Shown here: one piece after another, positions 45,566 through 55,887 of the stretch
Layout of the letters: every line of letters starts with the position of its first letter
Position numbering within the stretch: the first letter of the stretch is position 1
Origin: Nostoc sp. CHAB 5834
GTDB lineage: Bacteria; Cyanobacteriota; Cyanobacteriia; Cyanobacteriales; Nostocaceae
Length of the DNA stretch: 61,446 bases
Reading direction: 5' to 3'
Assembly: GCA_020829485.1 (NCBI GenBank)
Contig: JAIVFU010000039.1
Location: forward strand, 1 to 61,446
Program-made: the position numbers and the translations under genes
The notes under the pieces: generated by a model
Seen by the model: only the letters and a program-made list of their open reading frames with translations
What the model was told of the DNA's origin: nothing
The model's database searches: none

Positions 45566-46653
45566 TTGTGTAACAATCTTTTCGTAAGTATTTCGTAAAT
45601 CAGTATCTATCCCAGTGACAATCAACATATCTCGGCCGATACTGGGATGATTAGATACCGGACTATAGATTCCAGGTTCATGATCTGGGCAGCTATTCGG
45701 GGATAGGTGCTTCGCAGCAAGCGAATGTCATCTGTCCCCTTTACTAATTTAGGACTTACGCACTGTACAAATACATCGTGATGTGAATTAACGAAAATAG
45801 ATTCTTTCAGGCTTTCCTTAATTATCTTGTGATGCCTACGGCGGTAAACTACGTAAATAGACTATGCTGTAGGGGCACAGCAATGCTGTTCCCTTACGAA
45901 AGATGTGGTTTTTAAACTTGGTCTATATTTGGTATTTCTTATCCTAGCGATACCTACGGTGGGCTTTGCCAACGCACGTTTTTAAAAAACTCTAAAATAG
46001 CTTGTAGATTTGCGTAAGCTAATAACAATGTATCAGATGAGGAAGCCTTTCTGATTACATTAAACCTCCCACGCAGTTGTTCTTCAACTGTAATTATTGT
46101 TATGGCAATGTCTTCAGAATTAACTGCATTTATACGCTGCGTGATAACTGGATGCCTCTGTTGAAAAAATGAGACGTGATCCGTATCAAATAGTTTTAGT
46201 CGGGGAAGCAGTCACAGATAAATTCATCAGGGTTTTTTACCTCAAGCTTTGATATCGATCATAGCTCCTAACACTGATGAATTATCACATTTATTGAACA
46301 CAAGCTCTATGCTGAAGTCTGAGTATTTTCCAGTGCATAAAACTGAGTAATTTAACCTGTGTAATTAAAATTTTATATAAGGATATCTAAGTTTTCCCGG
46401 CTTAGATATCCATTAGCAACATAACCTAGAGTAAATAGACTATTAACTATAGACCTAATTCTAGTTCTAATTTTGGTTTTTAAACTACTTCTTTAGGTAG
46501 TTTTTAAATTCATCCTTAAGTATGACGAAAGCTATATGAATTAACTGAAATCTTGAAAGCAAATGCGTAAAATACAGATGATTTGTAATGGCGCATATAT
46601 GTGCGTTTATACATTAAGCAGGTGCGTTACACTGCGTTAACGCACCCTACTTT
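45566..46653. other. long intergenic region with repeat element
   Basis: 1088 bases. Contains a diverged element at about 45751-46020 that begins AGGACTTACGCA and ends TGCGTAAGCT, the same end motif as the one at 10243-10376. A GCGTTACACTGCGTTAACGC palindrome lies just before the ppx stop (about 46623-46643). No gene is supported. Confidence 0.55.
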
Positions 46654-48303
46654 CTAAGACAATTTAGCAAGGCTAGACTTTTCTAAAGTCGCTACTAATT
46701 TAACTCCAAATTCTTCCTCAAATACTCCTTTTTTATAAGCTAGGCTCCAAAGTTCTAAAGCACAATCATCATCAGGTTGAGATGGAAAAATCAGTAGATT
46801 TACCTGCTGAAATTGTTCATAATACTCACATTGGACTTGCGCGATCGCACCAATTTGTCGTCTATCTAATGCCACTGCCAATCTTAAAATTGCACTCAAT
46901 TGACTGACCATTTGTCGCTGGTGTTTATTCAGCAAAATCTGGGAATTTTCATGTTTTTTCTTTGGCGGCGATTTGCGATGATAACGCGCTAAATTGGCTA
47001 TGATTTCAATCTCAGTTTCTGTATAACCGAGTAATTCACCATTGCGAATTAGATAGTAAGAGTGCTTGTGGTGAGACGAATGGCTGACATAATGACCGCA
47101 ATTGTGTAATATTGCAGCTGCCCACAGCAATTGTCGCTCGTCAGATCCCCAGTGGTGTAACGTACCTTGAGTTTGGTCAAATAAACTCCCGGCAAATTTT
47201 GCCACGCGATCGCTATATTCTAAATTGACGTGGTATTTATTAGCGAGTTTTAAAACATTTCGTTCTCGAACTGAACTTTGGTAGCGCAGCTTATCTTCAA
47301 TTAAACCGTGGGTTAGCATCCAGTCTACGATTACGCCTTCCCGCAAGGAACGCTCACAAACTGTTACCGATTCCCTACCCAAAAGGGTCATTGCTTCCTG
47401 TAATATTACTGCACCAGCGAGTATAACTTCAGCCCGCTTCTCTGGCATACCGGGAATCGCAGCCCTTTCTGAGTAACTCAATCTCCGCAAGCGATTTACC
47501 AACTCTTGCAAGTCTTTAAGACTGAACTGGTAGCCATTGAGAATCGAAGGAATAACACCCGACTTTTCTCGTGCATGAATCATCGCCAGGGTTTCAATTG
47601 TGCCAGATGTACCCACCAAACGGGGAGATTCCCCAAACTCTAAATTTGCTACTACCTCATCCACAGAACGTTCTAACATCCCGCGTGCATAAGCTTGCAG
47701 GTGTTGAAACTCGGTGTTGCTGATGGGATCGGTGGTGATTAACTCGCTAGTGAGTCGCACTGCGCCGACTTTGGTACTGGTGAGAGTACGCGGTTCGTGA
47801 CTATCACCCAAAATTAACTCTGTGGAACCACCGCCAATATCAATAATCATGTGGGGCTGGTTGTTAAATTCCATCCCCGACAGCACGCCAAGGTAGATTC
47901 GTCGCGCTTCTTCTTGACCAGAAATCAAGTCAACGCTTAAACCCAACTCCGTTTTTACTCTGTGCAAAAAATCTTTACCATTGGGGGCTTCTCGCACAGC
48001 GCTAGTTGCCACAGCAATGATTGTTTCAGCATTGATAGTTTTGGCAACTTCTTGGAAGCGTCTCAAAGCAGCGATCGCCTTTTCAATTATCTCTGCTTTT
48101 AGTTCCCCAGTCAAAAGATTGCGATCGCCTAGTCTTACAGTTTCTTTTTCTCTAGCGATAATGCTGAAAGCTGGTAATCTGGGATCAATCTTGACTACTA
48201 CCATGTGTAGAGAATTTGTTCCCAGGTCAATGGCAGCAATAATCCGGTCTTGCTTAGGTGGTTGAGTTAGAACACTCTCCCAGCTAGAAGCTAAATTCAG
48301 CAT
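46654..48303 (-). CDS. ppx: Ppx/GppA exopolyphosphatase
   Basis: 549 residues. N-terminal ASKHA phosphatase with AAIDLGTNSLHMVV, VATSAVREAPNG, the P-loop-like IDIGGGSTELI and VGTSGTIETLA. The C-terminal half is the HD-like domain (AAILHNCGHYVSHSSHHKHS). Degrades polyphosphate and/or pppGpp in the cytoplasm. Length normal for the long form. Single gene; its 5' flank contains GCTGAGT-type repeats. Confidence 0.93.
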   Translation of the reverse strand: MLNLASSWESVLTQPPKQDRIIAAIDLGTNSLHMVVVKIDPRLPAFSIIAREKETVRLGDRNLLTGELKAEIIEKAIAALRRFQEVAKTINAETIIAVATSAVREAPNGKDFLHRVKTELGLSVDLISGQEEARRIYLGVLSGMEFNNQPHMIIDIGGGSTELILGDSHEPRTLTSTKVGAVRLTSELITTDPISNTEFQHLQAYARGMLERSVDEVVANLEFGESPRLVGTSGTIETLAMIHAREKSGVIPSILNGYQFSLKDLQELVNRLRRLSYSERAAIPGMPEKRAEVILAGAVILQEAMTLLGRESVTVCERSLREGVIVDWMLTHGLIEDKLRYQSSVRERNVLKLANKYHVNLEYSDRVAKFAGSLFDQTQGTLHHWGSDERQLLWAAAILHNCGHYVSHSSHHKHSYYLIRNGELLGYTETEIEIIANLARYHRKSPPKKKHENSQILLNKHQRQMVSQLSAILRLAVALDRRQIGAIAQVQCEYYEQFQQVNLLIFPSQPDDDCALELWSLAYKKGVFEEEFGVKLVATLEKSSLAKLS

Positions 48304-48744
48304 CTAGTTTTCTCTCTTTATTAAGAAATGGTGGCAAACGGTGATATGTCGGGGTAGCTGGCACTGATATTTGTTGCAACACACTTGCTGGGTGCTGTAC
48401 ATGGATAGCGGGGCGTTTAGCCCGTGCTGAGTGCTGAGTAAATTAAAAAGTACTTAGCACTCGCAACTCAGTTTGGTCGAGGGTAACTCAGCTAAGTATA
48501 TTCACCCTACTGCTCCTAACCTAGTGACTATTTAAAGATATTTAAAGTTGCCACTTGAGGTTATGCTTTTACAAATAACAAATAACGTTATTCTATAGAT
48601 GTAAAGAAGTGTGAATTAGGGAATAGGGAGTAGGGAGTAGGGAATAGGAACTAGAGAAAAGTTTCCTTAATACGCAATCCTAAATATACAATGCCCTCTC
48701 CCCATACCCCACTCCCCACTCCCCACTCCCCACTCCCCACTTTT
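48304..48744. other. repeat-rich divergent spacer
   Basis: Between ppx and ubiA. Holds TAGCACT/GTGCTGAG palindromic stretches (about 48415-48470) and two opposed heptamer arrays (GGGAGTA at about 48613-48648, CCCACTC at about 48703-48742). An open frame from 48691 through the array is not genic. Confidence 0.6.
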
Positions 48745-49626
48745 ATGTTAAGGACGTCAGAACGCCCCCAGGAACCAATTTGGCTTGTAATTGTCCGGCT
48801 TTTGCGCTGGCATAAACCAGAAGGACGGTTAATTTTAATGATTCCTGCCCTTTGGGCTGTTTTTTTGGCAGCTTCTGGGAAACCGCCTTTACCTCTGGTT
48901 GGTGTGATTATATTAGGTACTCTGGCTACGAGTGCCGCAGGATGTGTAGTCAATGATTTGTGGGATCGGGATATTGATCCAGAAGTAGAGAGAACACGCG
49001 ATCGCCCCCTCGCTTCTCGCGCCTTATCTGTGAAAGTTGGGATTGTAGTTGCGATCGTATCCCTAGCATGTGCAGCTATCCTGGCATTTTATCTTAACCC
49101 CCTGAGTTTCTGGTTATGCGTGGCAGCAGTGCCCGTAATTTTGCTTTATCCAGGTGCAAAGAGGGTGTTTCCTGTACCGCAACTGGTGCTTTCCATCGCT
49201 TGGGGTTTCGCCGTGTTGATTAGCTGGAGTGCAGTCACACAAACCATCTCCCAACCAACTTGGTTACTTTGGGGCGCGACTGTACTTTGGACATTGGGAT
49301 TTGATACAGTTTATGCCATGAGCGACAAGGAAGACGATCGCCGCATTGGGATTAATTCTAGCGCTCTATTTTTTGGGAATTATGCCCCTGTAGCTATTGG
49401 AATTTTCTTTGCTGGCACAATCTTGTTATTGGCTTGGTTAGGTGTACTCATACATCTGCACTCAGCCTTCTGGATTAGCCTTGCAGTTGCTACTATTGGA
49501 TGGATTTGGCAATCTCTGCGATTAAGACAGCGAGACTTACCTAATCCTGTTTATGGTGAGATGTTCCGGCAAAACGTCTGGATAGGTTTTATTTTACTTG
49601 CTGGGATGATTGCTGGATCTTTTTAA
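48745..49626 (+). CDS. ubiA: UbiA prenyltransferase (4-hydroxybenzoate type)
   Basis: 293 residues from ATG 48745. Eight or so membrane helices. Two Asp-rich motifs for diphosphate and Mg binding: NDLWDRDIDPEVERTRDRPL and DTVYAMSDKEDD. In cyanobacteria this enzyme prenylates 4-hydroxybenzoate on the way to plastoquinone. The longer frame from 48691 translates a CCCACTC heptamer array (PTPHSPLPT) and is rejected as the start. Confidence 0.92.
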   Translation: MLRTSERPQEPIWLVIVRLLRWHKPEGRLILMIPALWAVFLAASGKPPLPLVGVIILGTLATSAAGCVVNDLWDRDIDPEVERTRDRPLASRALSVKVGIVVAIVSLACAAILAFYLNPLSFWLCVAAVPVILLYPGAKRVFPVPQLVLSIAWGFAVLISWSAVTQTISQPTWLLWGATVLWTLGFDTVYAMSDKEDDRRIGINSSALFFGNYAPVAIGIFFAGTILLLAWLGVLIHLHSAFWISLAVATIGWIWQSLRLRQRDLPNPVYGEMFRQNVWIGFILLAGMIAGSF

Positions 49627-49784
49627 AATGAAGCTTACAGCAGAATTCAGAAGTAAAACAGGCTTTATATCTGGCTTTGAGACTGAGCTTGTGTACAACA
49701 CTTTCCTTGAAATCTGCTGTATATCAAGCGCGGATAATTAGTTATGATTGCCAGAGTCATTTATAGCTGAAACAAAAAATATTT

Positions 49785-50564
49785 ATGAGTTTTTGTATGC
49801 ATACATTCTTTGATTGGTTTACTCCCTTATTTCAGTATCTCCGTACTTGGACAGCAATAAGTCTGCTATTTTTGGTTGTTACCTGGTCATTTCCTGCACA
49901 AGCTGCTAGCCGCATTGATCCGCAACTGGAACAGCAAGTATTACAAATTATCCGCCAACATCCAGAGGTAATTATCGAATCTGTTCAAACTTATCAGCAG
50001 CAACAACAACAGAAAGTCAAGCAAGTACAGCAAGCATTTTTACAGGATTTAAAAACCAATCCTCAAACAGTGATTGGTGAGTCTCCCACTACAGGTTCAA
50101 CTCAATCAAAAACTGTGCTAATAGAATTTTCAGATTTTCAATGTCCCTACTGTGCTGAGGCGCATAAAACATTGAAAGAATTGTTAGCAAAGTATCCAGA
50201 TAAACTAAGATTAGTTTACAAGAATTTTCCACTGACTTCAATCCATGCTGAAGCATTGCCAGCTGCAACAGCGGCTTGGGCGGCATATCAGCAGGGCAAA
50301 TTTTGGGAATATCATGATACGCTATTTACTAATCAAAAGCAACTAGGTCAGGCGTTATATTTAGATATTGCTAAAAAACTCAAGCTAGATTTAGGTAAAT
50401 TTAAACGCGATCTTACTCTTGCGACTCCCGCACTTACAAAAGATATTCAACTAGCTGAAAAATTGGCTGTTTCTGGCACACCTTTTTTTATAATTAATAG
50501 TCCCACTTTTTCAGGAGTGGTGCAACTAGCAGATATCGAAAGTATATTGACTAGTGCTAAATAA
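49785..50564 (+). CDS. DsbA-like thiol-disulfide protein
   Basis: 259 residues. A signal/anchor (about 22-42, ending AQAAS), a Gln-rich coiled helix (YQQQQQQKVKQVQQ), then a thioredoxin-fold domain with active site FQCPYCAEAHK, an inserted helical domain, and the cis-Pro loop SGTPFFIINS. Expected to form or shuffle disulfides in the periplasm or thylakoid lumen. Length and Com1/BdbD-like arrangement are ordinary. Confidence 0.92.
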   Translation: MSFCMHTFFDWFTPLFQYLRTWTAISLLFLVVTWSFPAQAASRIDPQLEQQVLQIIRQHPEVIIESVQTYQQQQQQKVKQVQQAFLQDLKTNPQTVIGESPTTGSTQSKTVLIEFSDFQCPYCAEAHKTLKELLAKYPDKLRLVYKNFPLTSIHAEALPAATAAWAAYQQGKFWEYHDTLFTNQKQLGQALYLDIAKKLKLDLGKFKRDLTLATPALTKDIQLAEKLAVSGTPFFIINSPTFSGVVQLADIESILTSAK

Positions 50565-50611
50565 ATTAGTGTGTTTGAAAATAGCCTCTCATTGTTTCAG
50601 TAGCTAGGCGT

Positions 50612-50699
50612 AAATAAATTCAAGTTTGTAGTAAGGACTAAAGTCCTTACAAACCTTGCTATGAGCGATGAATCGCTCACTACGAACTAGGATTTTATT
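50612..50699. mobile_element. MITE-like repeat with GAGCGATGAATCGCTC core, copy B
   Basis: Inverted relative to the copy at 22837-22925: begins AAATAAATT, has AGGACTAAAGTCCT and GAGCGATGAATCGCTC, and ends GATTTTATT. Followed by a partial C/G-run repeat. Confidence 0.75.
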
Positions 50700-50784
50700 G
50701 TATCACCTTAAAAATGCTTGCTCTAGTTCCCTCCCTTTTTAAGGAGGGTTAGGGAGGATCAAGTCTTAACTCAAGCCTATTACT

Positions 50785-51234
50785 TTATAAATAGTCTTTC
50801 AAATTCCCTTTTTGATCCTCAAAATATTTCTTCTGTAATTCCTCTGGAATGGGAATAGGACGACTATTTTGTAAACTGACAAAAGCGCCCTTCTGGGTAG
50901 CTACTGCTGCTAACTCATTGTTAGATAAAATTTCAGCTTGCACAGTCCACTTCAACCGTCCTAAATTACTCAGCCACAAACGTCCAATTACTTGATCAAT
51001 AATTTTTATCGGACGTTTATATTCAATTTCAGTTCCAGCTAAAACAGGCGCATATCCTTGCTCAATTTGTTGATTGAGTTGCCAGTGTTCATCTAAAAAC
51101 TTTAAACGTAAATCCTCTAGCCATCTGATATACACAATATTACTCACGATTCCCATAAAATCAATGTCGTATGTTTTTACAGGAATTTCTAATACTACTT
51201 CTAATGGTCTGTGCAAATTGTTATTTAGTAGCAT
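50785..51234 (-). CDS. acyl-CoA thioesterase (4HBT hotdog fold)
   Basis: 149 residues. A single hotdog domain with the 4HBT pattern YDIDFMGIVSNIVYIRWLEDLR, the catalytic Asp being in the ID-FMG segment, then TEIEYKRPI. Hydrolyses acyl or aroyl thioesters. Its ATG overlaps the stop of the upstream TetR gene (TAATG), so the two are translationally coupled, and the regulator probably controls it. Confidence 0.9.
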   Translation of the reverse strand: MLLNNNLHRPLEVVLEIPVKTYDIDFMGIVSNIVYIRWLEDLRLKFLDEHWQLNQQIEQGYAPVLAGTEIEYKRPIKIIDQVIGRLWLSNLGRLKWTVQAEILSNNELAAVATQKGAFVSLQNSRPIPIPEELQKKYFEDQKGNLKDYL

Positions 51235-51854
51235 TATTTCTCTATACCTTGATTTGCACCATAAATTTTAAGGTGAGTTTCCAAATATTGATTCAGGTGA
51301 TTAATTACCCTATGCATGTGAATTGAATCTCCATAAAGCTTGCTCATCATTACTGCTCCTTCCAGTGTTGCAATTATGATGGTAGCGATTTCATCAGCAC
51401 TCACTTCATCGCTAATTTCCCCCTTTTTAATTCCCGTCTCAATAATTCGACGAATCAGATACAGCCAAGAATTCATCGCCTGTTGGGCGCGTTCCCGCAA
51501 CGCCGGATGAGCATCATCACTCTCCACAGCAGTATTCAGCAGTGGACACCCTCCCTTGATAGGTGGATTTTCTGCAAAGCTACTAAATACGCCAATGATT
51601 GCTTGCAGGCGTTCTACTGCGTGGCGTTTGCTTCGTAATGCAAATCTAGTATGCTGGTGGATGCGAGCGATCGCAAAATCAAAAGCCTGTAGCGCGAGAT
51701 CATCTTTACTTTGAAAGTGATTGTAAATTCCTCCTTTCTGCAATCCCGTAACACGCATGATGTCTGACATCGATGAGCCTGCATATCCCTGTTGGTTAAA
51801 CAGTTCGGCTGCTTGGTGGAGAATTCTGCTTTTTGTTTCTTCGCCTTTAGACAT
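51234..51854 (-). CDS. TetR-family repressor
   Basis: 206 residues. N-terminal HTH with SRILHQAAELFNQQGYAG, SSMSDIMRVTGLQKGGIYNHF, then an all-helical ligand domain containing CPLLNTAVESDDAHPALRERA, characteristic of the AcrR/YcdC-like subgroup. It is the first gene of a two-gene operon with the thioesterase, overlapping by one base. The ligand is plausibly an acyl compound, by context. Confidence 0.92.
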   Translation of the reverse strand: MSKGEETKSRILHQAAELFNQQGYAGSSMSDIMRVTGLQKGGIYNHFQSKDDLALQAFDFAIARIHQHTRFALRSKRHAVERLQAIIGVFSSFAENPPIKGGCPLLNTAVESDDAHPALRERAQQAMNSWLYLIRRIIETGIKKGEISDEVSADEIATIIIATLEGAVMMSKLYGDSIHMHRVINHLNQYLETHLKIYGANQGIEK

Positions 51855-52269
51855 TACAGCAATTTTTAGATGAATGGGCTACGGCAGTGGGGAGAGACGC
51901 GACGTGATTAATCGCGTCTGTACTGGGAAGTAGGGTAATTTATTGAACTGAAAATTGCTGTAAATAAAATAATTACCGACCGAATGGTTTGTTTTAAAGT
52001 AGCACGAGAGCTGCTTTAAAGTCAAGCGTTTTTCAGCGCTAAGTTCTTAACTAAATATTGGACATTATTATTCTCCCCCTACCCCAGTTCAAGCGGACAA
52101 AGAAGGACGGAGCAACTCCTAAAAGACGCTCCGCGAACGTACCCGTGTTTCGCTTTGCTCCACGCAGTTCTTGGAAGGGCTATGCGTGTCAACTTAACGT
52201 GAAACCCTTGTCGAGACGTGATATTCAGTTCTCTAGCTTTCCATCACTCACCGCGTCACCCCCTCTTCG
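51855..52269. other. intergenic region with repeat debris
   Basis: 415 bases. Contains short interspersed repeats, including GAAACCCTTGTCGAGACG, which resembles the middle of the 89-bp MITE. A frame from 52058 is not supported as a gene. Confidence 0.5.
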
Positions 52270-53394
52270 TTAAATGTTTTTAGGTAGTTGCATAGTGAAC
52301 AAGCTACCTTTACCTAGTTCAGATGTTACCTTGATACTTCCTGCGTGCGCTTCTATAATCCGGTGGGATAGATGTAGCCCTAAACCACTACCTGAGCGTT
52401 TATGTTTGCCTTGGCGAAATCGCTCGAAAATTGTTGCCTGATCTTCGGGCGCAATTCCATATCCTGTATCTTGGATCTCGATTGTTACCGAATCTGGATT
52501 TTCTGAATTAGGTGGTGTTTCAAAAATGCGGATTGTGATGCCTCCTGTATCTGTAAATTTGATGGCATTTGCAATCAGGTTGTTTATCACTCGCCGTAGT
52601 TCCAAGCGATCGCCCATAATAATCCCAGCGTTTTTACCCAGTGGTTCTAATTCACGGGTATCTATTTTTAGAGTCAAACCTTTTTCACTAGTTAGAGGAC
52701 TTAGTTCACTCACTACTTCTTGAGATATCTCACGTAAATCGCATTCCTCCCAATTCAACGTTTTTTTACCTGCCTCGAAGCGATAGACTTCTAGGAGGGT
52801 GTTCACCATTTCCATCAAATTTTGGTTACTGCGAATCATAACTGCGATCGCCTGTTTCATTTCCGACGAAAGTTCGCAGAATGTTTCCATCTCAAACAAA
52901 TTCAACATGCGATCGGCGGCTACTAAAGGAGTTCGCAAATCATGAGTCAGACGGGAAACAAAGTCCTCCCGTTGGCGGGCCATTTTTTGTTGTTCGTCCA
53001 AACTGTGCTTGAGACGTAACAGCGATCGCACCCTTGCTAATAGTTCATCAGTATCAAATGGTTTACGAATAAAATCGTCAGCACCAGCATCCAAACCGGC
53101 GACAACACTCGATTCGTGAAAAGCTGTAATCAGCAAAATTGGAATATAACTAATTGCTGGGTTTTTCCGAATCCGACGTGTGACTTCATAACCATCTATG
53201 CCTGGCATCATCACATCTAACAGAATCAGATCGGGTGGAGATTCTTCAACTTGCCGCAAAGCTTTTATTCCATCTGAAACCAAATGAATTTCATACCCCT
53301 CACTTTCTAAAATTGCTTGAACCAATATGAGATTATCTGGAGTATCGTCAACTGCGAGGATACGATAAATTTTGTTATTCTCAACTACAGACAT
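52270..53394 (-). CDS. REC-histidine kinase
   Basis: 374 residues, soluble. The receiver (about 10-125) is complete: VDDTPDN, LILLDVMMPGIDG, RKPFD. A HisKA domain follows with VSRLTHDLRTPLVAADR and an ATPase domain with NNLIANAIKF, DTGYGIAPED, SGSGLGLHLSHRI. It is the second gene of a minus-strand pair, 36 bases below another REC-kinase. A receiver at the N-terminus suggests it is activated by phosphotransfer from another kinase. Confidence 0.93.
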   Translation of the reverse strand: MSVVENNKIYRILAVDDTPDNLILVQAILESEGYEIHLVSDGIKALRQVEESPPDLILLDVMMPGIDGYEVTRRIRKNPAISYIPILLITAFHESSVVAGLDAGADDFIRKPFDTDELLARVRSLLRLKHSLDEQQKMARQREDFVSRLTHDLRTPLVAADRMLNLFEMETFCELSSEMKQAIAVMIRSNQNLMEMVNTLLEVYRFEAGKKTLNWEECDLREISQEVVSELSPLTSEKGLTLKIDTRELEPLGKNAGIIMGDRLELRRVINNLIANAIKFTDTGGITIRIFETPPNSENPDSVTIEIQDTGYGIAPEDQATIFERFRQGKHKRSGSGLGLHLSHRIIEAHAGSIKVTSELGKGSLFTMQLPKNI

Positions 53395-53430
53395 AATTTA
53401 TCTACTTTTATCAGTTTTTTTGAAAGTAAT

Positions 53431-54765
53431 TTATAGTTTAAATTTAGGATATCCTATTGATGCTTGTCTAGCTTCATAAGATGAATGATGCGGATCTTTA
53501 GCAGAGCCAAAAACCTGTTCGCCATCTACCTCTAAAGGTTGAGCATCGCCTCCTACAGCCGATAATGCGATTTGACGCGGCAATTCAATTTTAAACGTTG
53601 AACCAACCCCTAATTTGCTCTCAAGAAATACTTTGCCGCCCATCATTCGCACCAGTGAATCTATAATTGCCAAACCCAACCCTGTACCTGGATATTTCCG
53701 AGTGAGAGTTTGATCTACTTGTCGAAATGCTTCAAAAATACGTTGAAAATCTCTCGCTGCTATGCCAATACCTGTATCCCGAACAATAATTGTCACTCGA
53801 TTTGCAGGTAGTTCTTTAACTTTAACGCGAACTTCACCTGACTCTGTGAACTTAATGGCATTGGAGAGCAGGTTAATTAAAATTTGTTTGACACGAACTC
53901 GATCATTAAATACGAAAGTATTTTGCAAATCGGTTTGCACTAATAATGATAGGTTTTTGGCATCAGCTAGGGAACGCATTTCACCTACAGCAAGATTTAT
54001 TACCTCTAAGACATCAAAGCTTTCCGCTTTTAAGTCTAATCGTCCTGCCTCCAGCTTGGAAAAGTCGAGTACTTCATTGACTAGCATCAGCAAATGCTTC
54101 CCATTATTCAAGATGCGCTCAACCATATCTGCTTGCTGGTGCGTTAGTTGACCGAACTTAGGACGCAGCAGTATTTGCGAAAAACCAATAATCGCATTCA
54201 TCGGTGTTCTAAGTTCGTGGGACATAGTTGCCAAAAAATGTGATTTTAGTACTGATGCCTCTGATAACTTGAAGTTTTGCATTTGAAGCTGTTGCTGTTG
54301 TCTCTCCAATTCTTGGTTCTTACGAAGAAGTTGTTCATGACTTTCTCTAAGCTGGTCTTTTGCCAAAGCTACCTGTATCTCAGCCCAATAAACCCGAATT
54401 GCACTCCGCAAAACTTGTGCCAAATTTTCTGGAGATACCCTAGACTTAGAGAGATAGTCTGTAGCACCAGCTTTCAATAATTGGACAGCAGTATGTTCAT
54501 CTTCTTGACTAGTTAAGACTACTAAAGGAACTTTAATTTCCGAAGAACGTAGCTGTCGAATTAAGGTTAGTCCATCCTGAGTTTTTAAGCGATAGCCCAG
54601 GAAAACACAATCATAGGCAGTAGTGCTTAAAATAGAAAATGCATCATTGCCATTGCTTAGTGCAGATATTTCCATTTGAATACCTGCTTTAGTCAGGGCA
54701 TAACGGACTGCCATCCGGTCTACTTCATCATCATCTACAACCAAAATTTTCAGCGTATCTTCCAT
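53431..54765 (-). CDS. REC-histidine kinase with non-phosphorylatable receiver
   Basis: 444 residues, soluble. N-terminal receiver with VVDDDEVDR, VVLTSQED and YLSKSR, but the phospho-acceptor position reads CVFLGYRL: Gly57 (codon GGC, 54595-54597) instead of Asp. Then a Gln-rich coiled coil, HisKA (MSHELRTPMNAIIGF) and an intact ATPase domain (NLLSNAIKF, DTGIGIA, GTGLGLAI). The kinase core should work, while the receiver probably acts as a pseudo-receiver. The first gene of a pair with the REC-kinase at 52270-53394. Confidence 0.93.
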   Translation of the reverse strand: MEDTLKILVVDDDEVDRMAVRYALTKAGIQMEISALSNGNDAFSILSTTAYDCVFLGYRLKTQDGLTLIRQLRSSEIKVPLVVLTSQEDEHTAVQLLKAGATDYLSKSRVSPENLAQVLRSAIRVYWAEIQVALAKDQLRESHEQLLRKNQELERQQQQLQMQNFKLSEASVLKSHFLATMSHELRTPMNAIIGFSQILLRPKFGQLTHQQADMVERILNNGKHLLMLVNEVLDFSKLEAGRLDLKAESFDVLEVINLAVGEMRSLADAKNLSLLVQTDLQNTFVFNDRVRVKQILINLLSNAIKFTESGEVRVKVKELPANRVTIIVRDTGIGIAARDFQRIFEAFRQVDQTLTRKYPGTGLGLAIIDSLVRMMGGKVFLESKLGVGSTFKIELPRQIALSAVGGDAQPLEVDGEQVFGSAKDPHHSSYEARQASIGYPKFKL

Positions 54766-55264
54766 CGTTTTTTATTTTTGCCGCTAAACATAGGTTGATG
54801 TATAACATTCCCTTTTTCAGATTATCTAACTAAAGAATATAATATTTTCATATAAAATCTGTAACTTTATTGACTAAGGCATTTCGCACAATATCTAATA
54901 CTAGTTTAATTAATAATATTAACTTTATTGAATGCCTGTTTGACATTAATTACATCAACTTCGTTCTCCTCCCCTAGTAGTATGTTAATCTCTCTTTCGG
55001 GCATTTATTTGGGTTAAATGCAGTCTGTTGTATCCTCAAGCTGGTTAGTTTCCCAGAAGATTGAAATTAAACTCCTAGCAAATGACCAATGATTCTAAAA
55101 CAATTAGTAATTAACAAACCGAAAACTATTGACCTGAACGCCGCAAACACAGCTGATATAAAGTAAAATAAAATGCTTTTGCTTTGCTTAAAACAATTGT
55201 AATTGAGTCAGCAAGCGGCCGTCGTCAGCCATTGGTGAGAGTTGCATACCATAAGCTTGAGCAA
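54766..55264. other. AT-rich intergenic region, no gene seen
   Basis: Promoter region of the REC-kinase pair on one side and the end of a kinase relic on the other. No conserved frame or repeat element is recognised. Confidence 0.45.
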
Positions 55265-55887
55265 TTCTACTCATTAGATTGGTTAGACTAAGTAAATAAA
55301 ATAGTAACTTCCTATACCATCTTGTGAATCTGAACTAATCCTACCTCCTGAAATTTCCAGAATTTTCTTAATGAGCGCCAGACCTGTGCCATACCTGTGT
55401 TAGTATTTTGCTGGCGATCGCAGCCTTCGACTGTTCGGAAAAATACCAAGACCTTCTCGTTAACTTGAGAAAGAAAACCAAGTTCTTGCAAAGTTTTTGG
55501 TATTAAAAAGATTACTTTTTGGCTTTGATTACTGAAGGGTTTAACTTCTGAACCGTAAGTCCCCAACCATCTGGACGCACGAGTAGTTAACCCTAACCCC
55601 TGAACAAGTTTCTCTATCAGGGTTGGGGTAGAATTAAAAACCTCTCTCCGATCAGGAGAGAGGTTTTCCAAATCCTGTGAAAAGTCAGACCAACAAGCTT
55701 CCCCCAAAGGACAACGAATTACTTCGCTGCTAGTAATTCCACCAATTTTTAACGCCGTCTGATTCCCTTCCACGAAGATGCCCATCAGCTGCATCAATCG
55801 GATGAATCCAAAGGTTTGGTTAAAAATCGCTCGAAACCAGCGTTCACTTTCTCGAAACGTAATTTTTATCTTTTGTAACTTGTCCAT
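55265..55887 (-). pseudogene. relic of a PAS-histidine kinase
   Basis: The N-terminal part reads as a PAS domain (RESERWFRAIFNQTFGFIR, GNQTALKIGGITSSEVIR). The frame then runs through repeat sequence, including a 13-bp hairpin (AAAACCTCTCTCC and complement, 55637-55667), and lands at the end of an ATPase domain. The G-box and C-terminus (GTGLALIKKILEISGGR, then GIGSYFIYLV) are in a different frame from 55390 down to about 55270. The H-box and most of the ATPase domain are missing. A 191-codon open frame persists but mixes frames. Confidence 0.7.

Noticed and set aside
52058..52273. 71-codon open frame
   Set aside because: Composed of dispersed repeat sequence with no recognisable domain.
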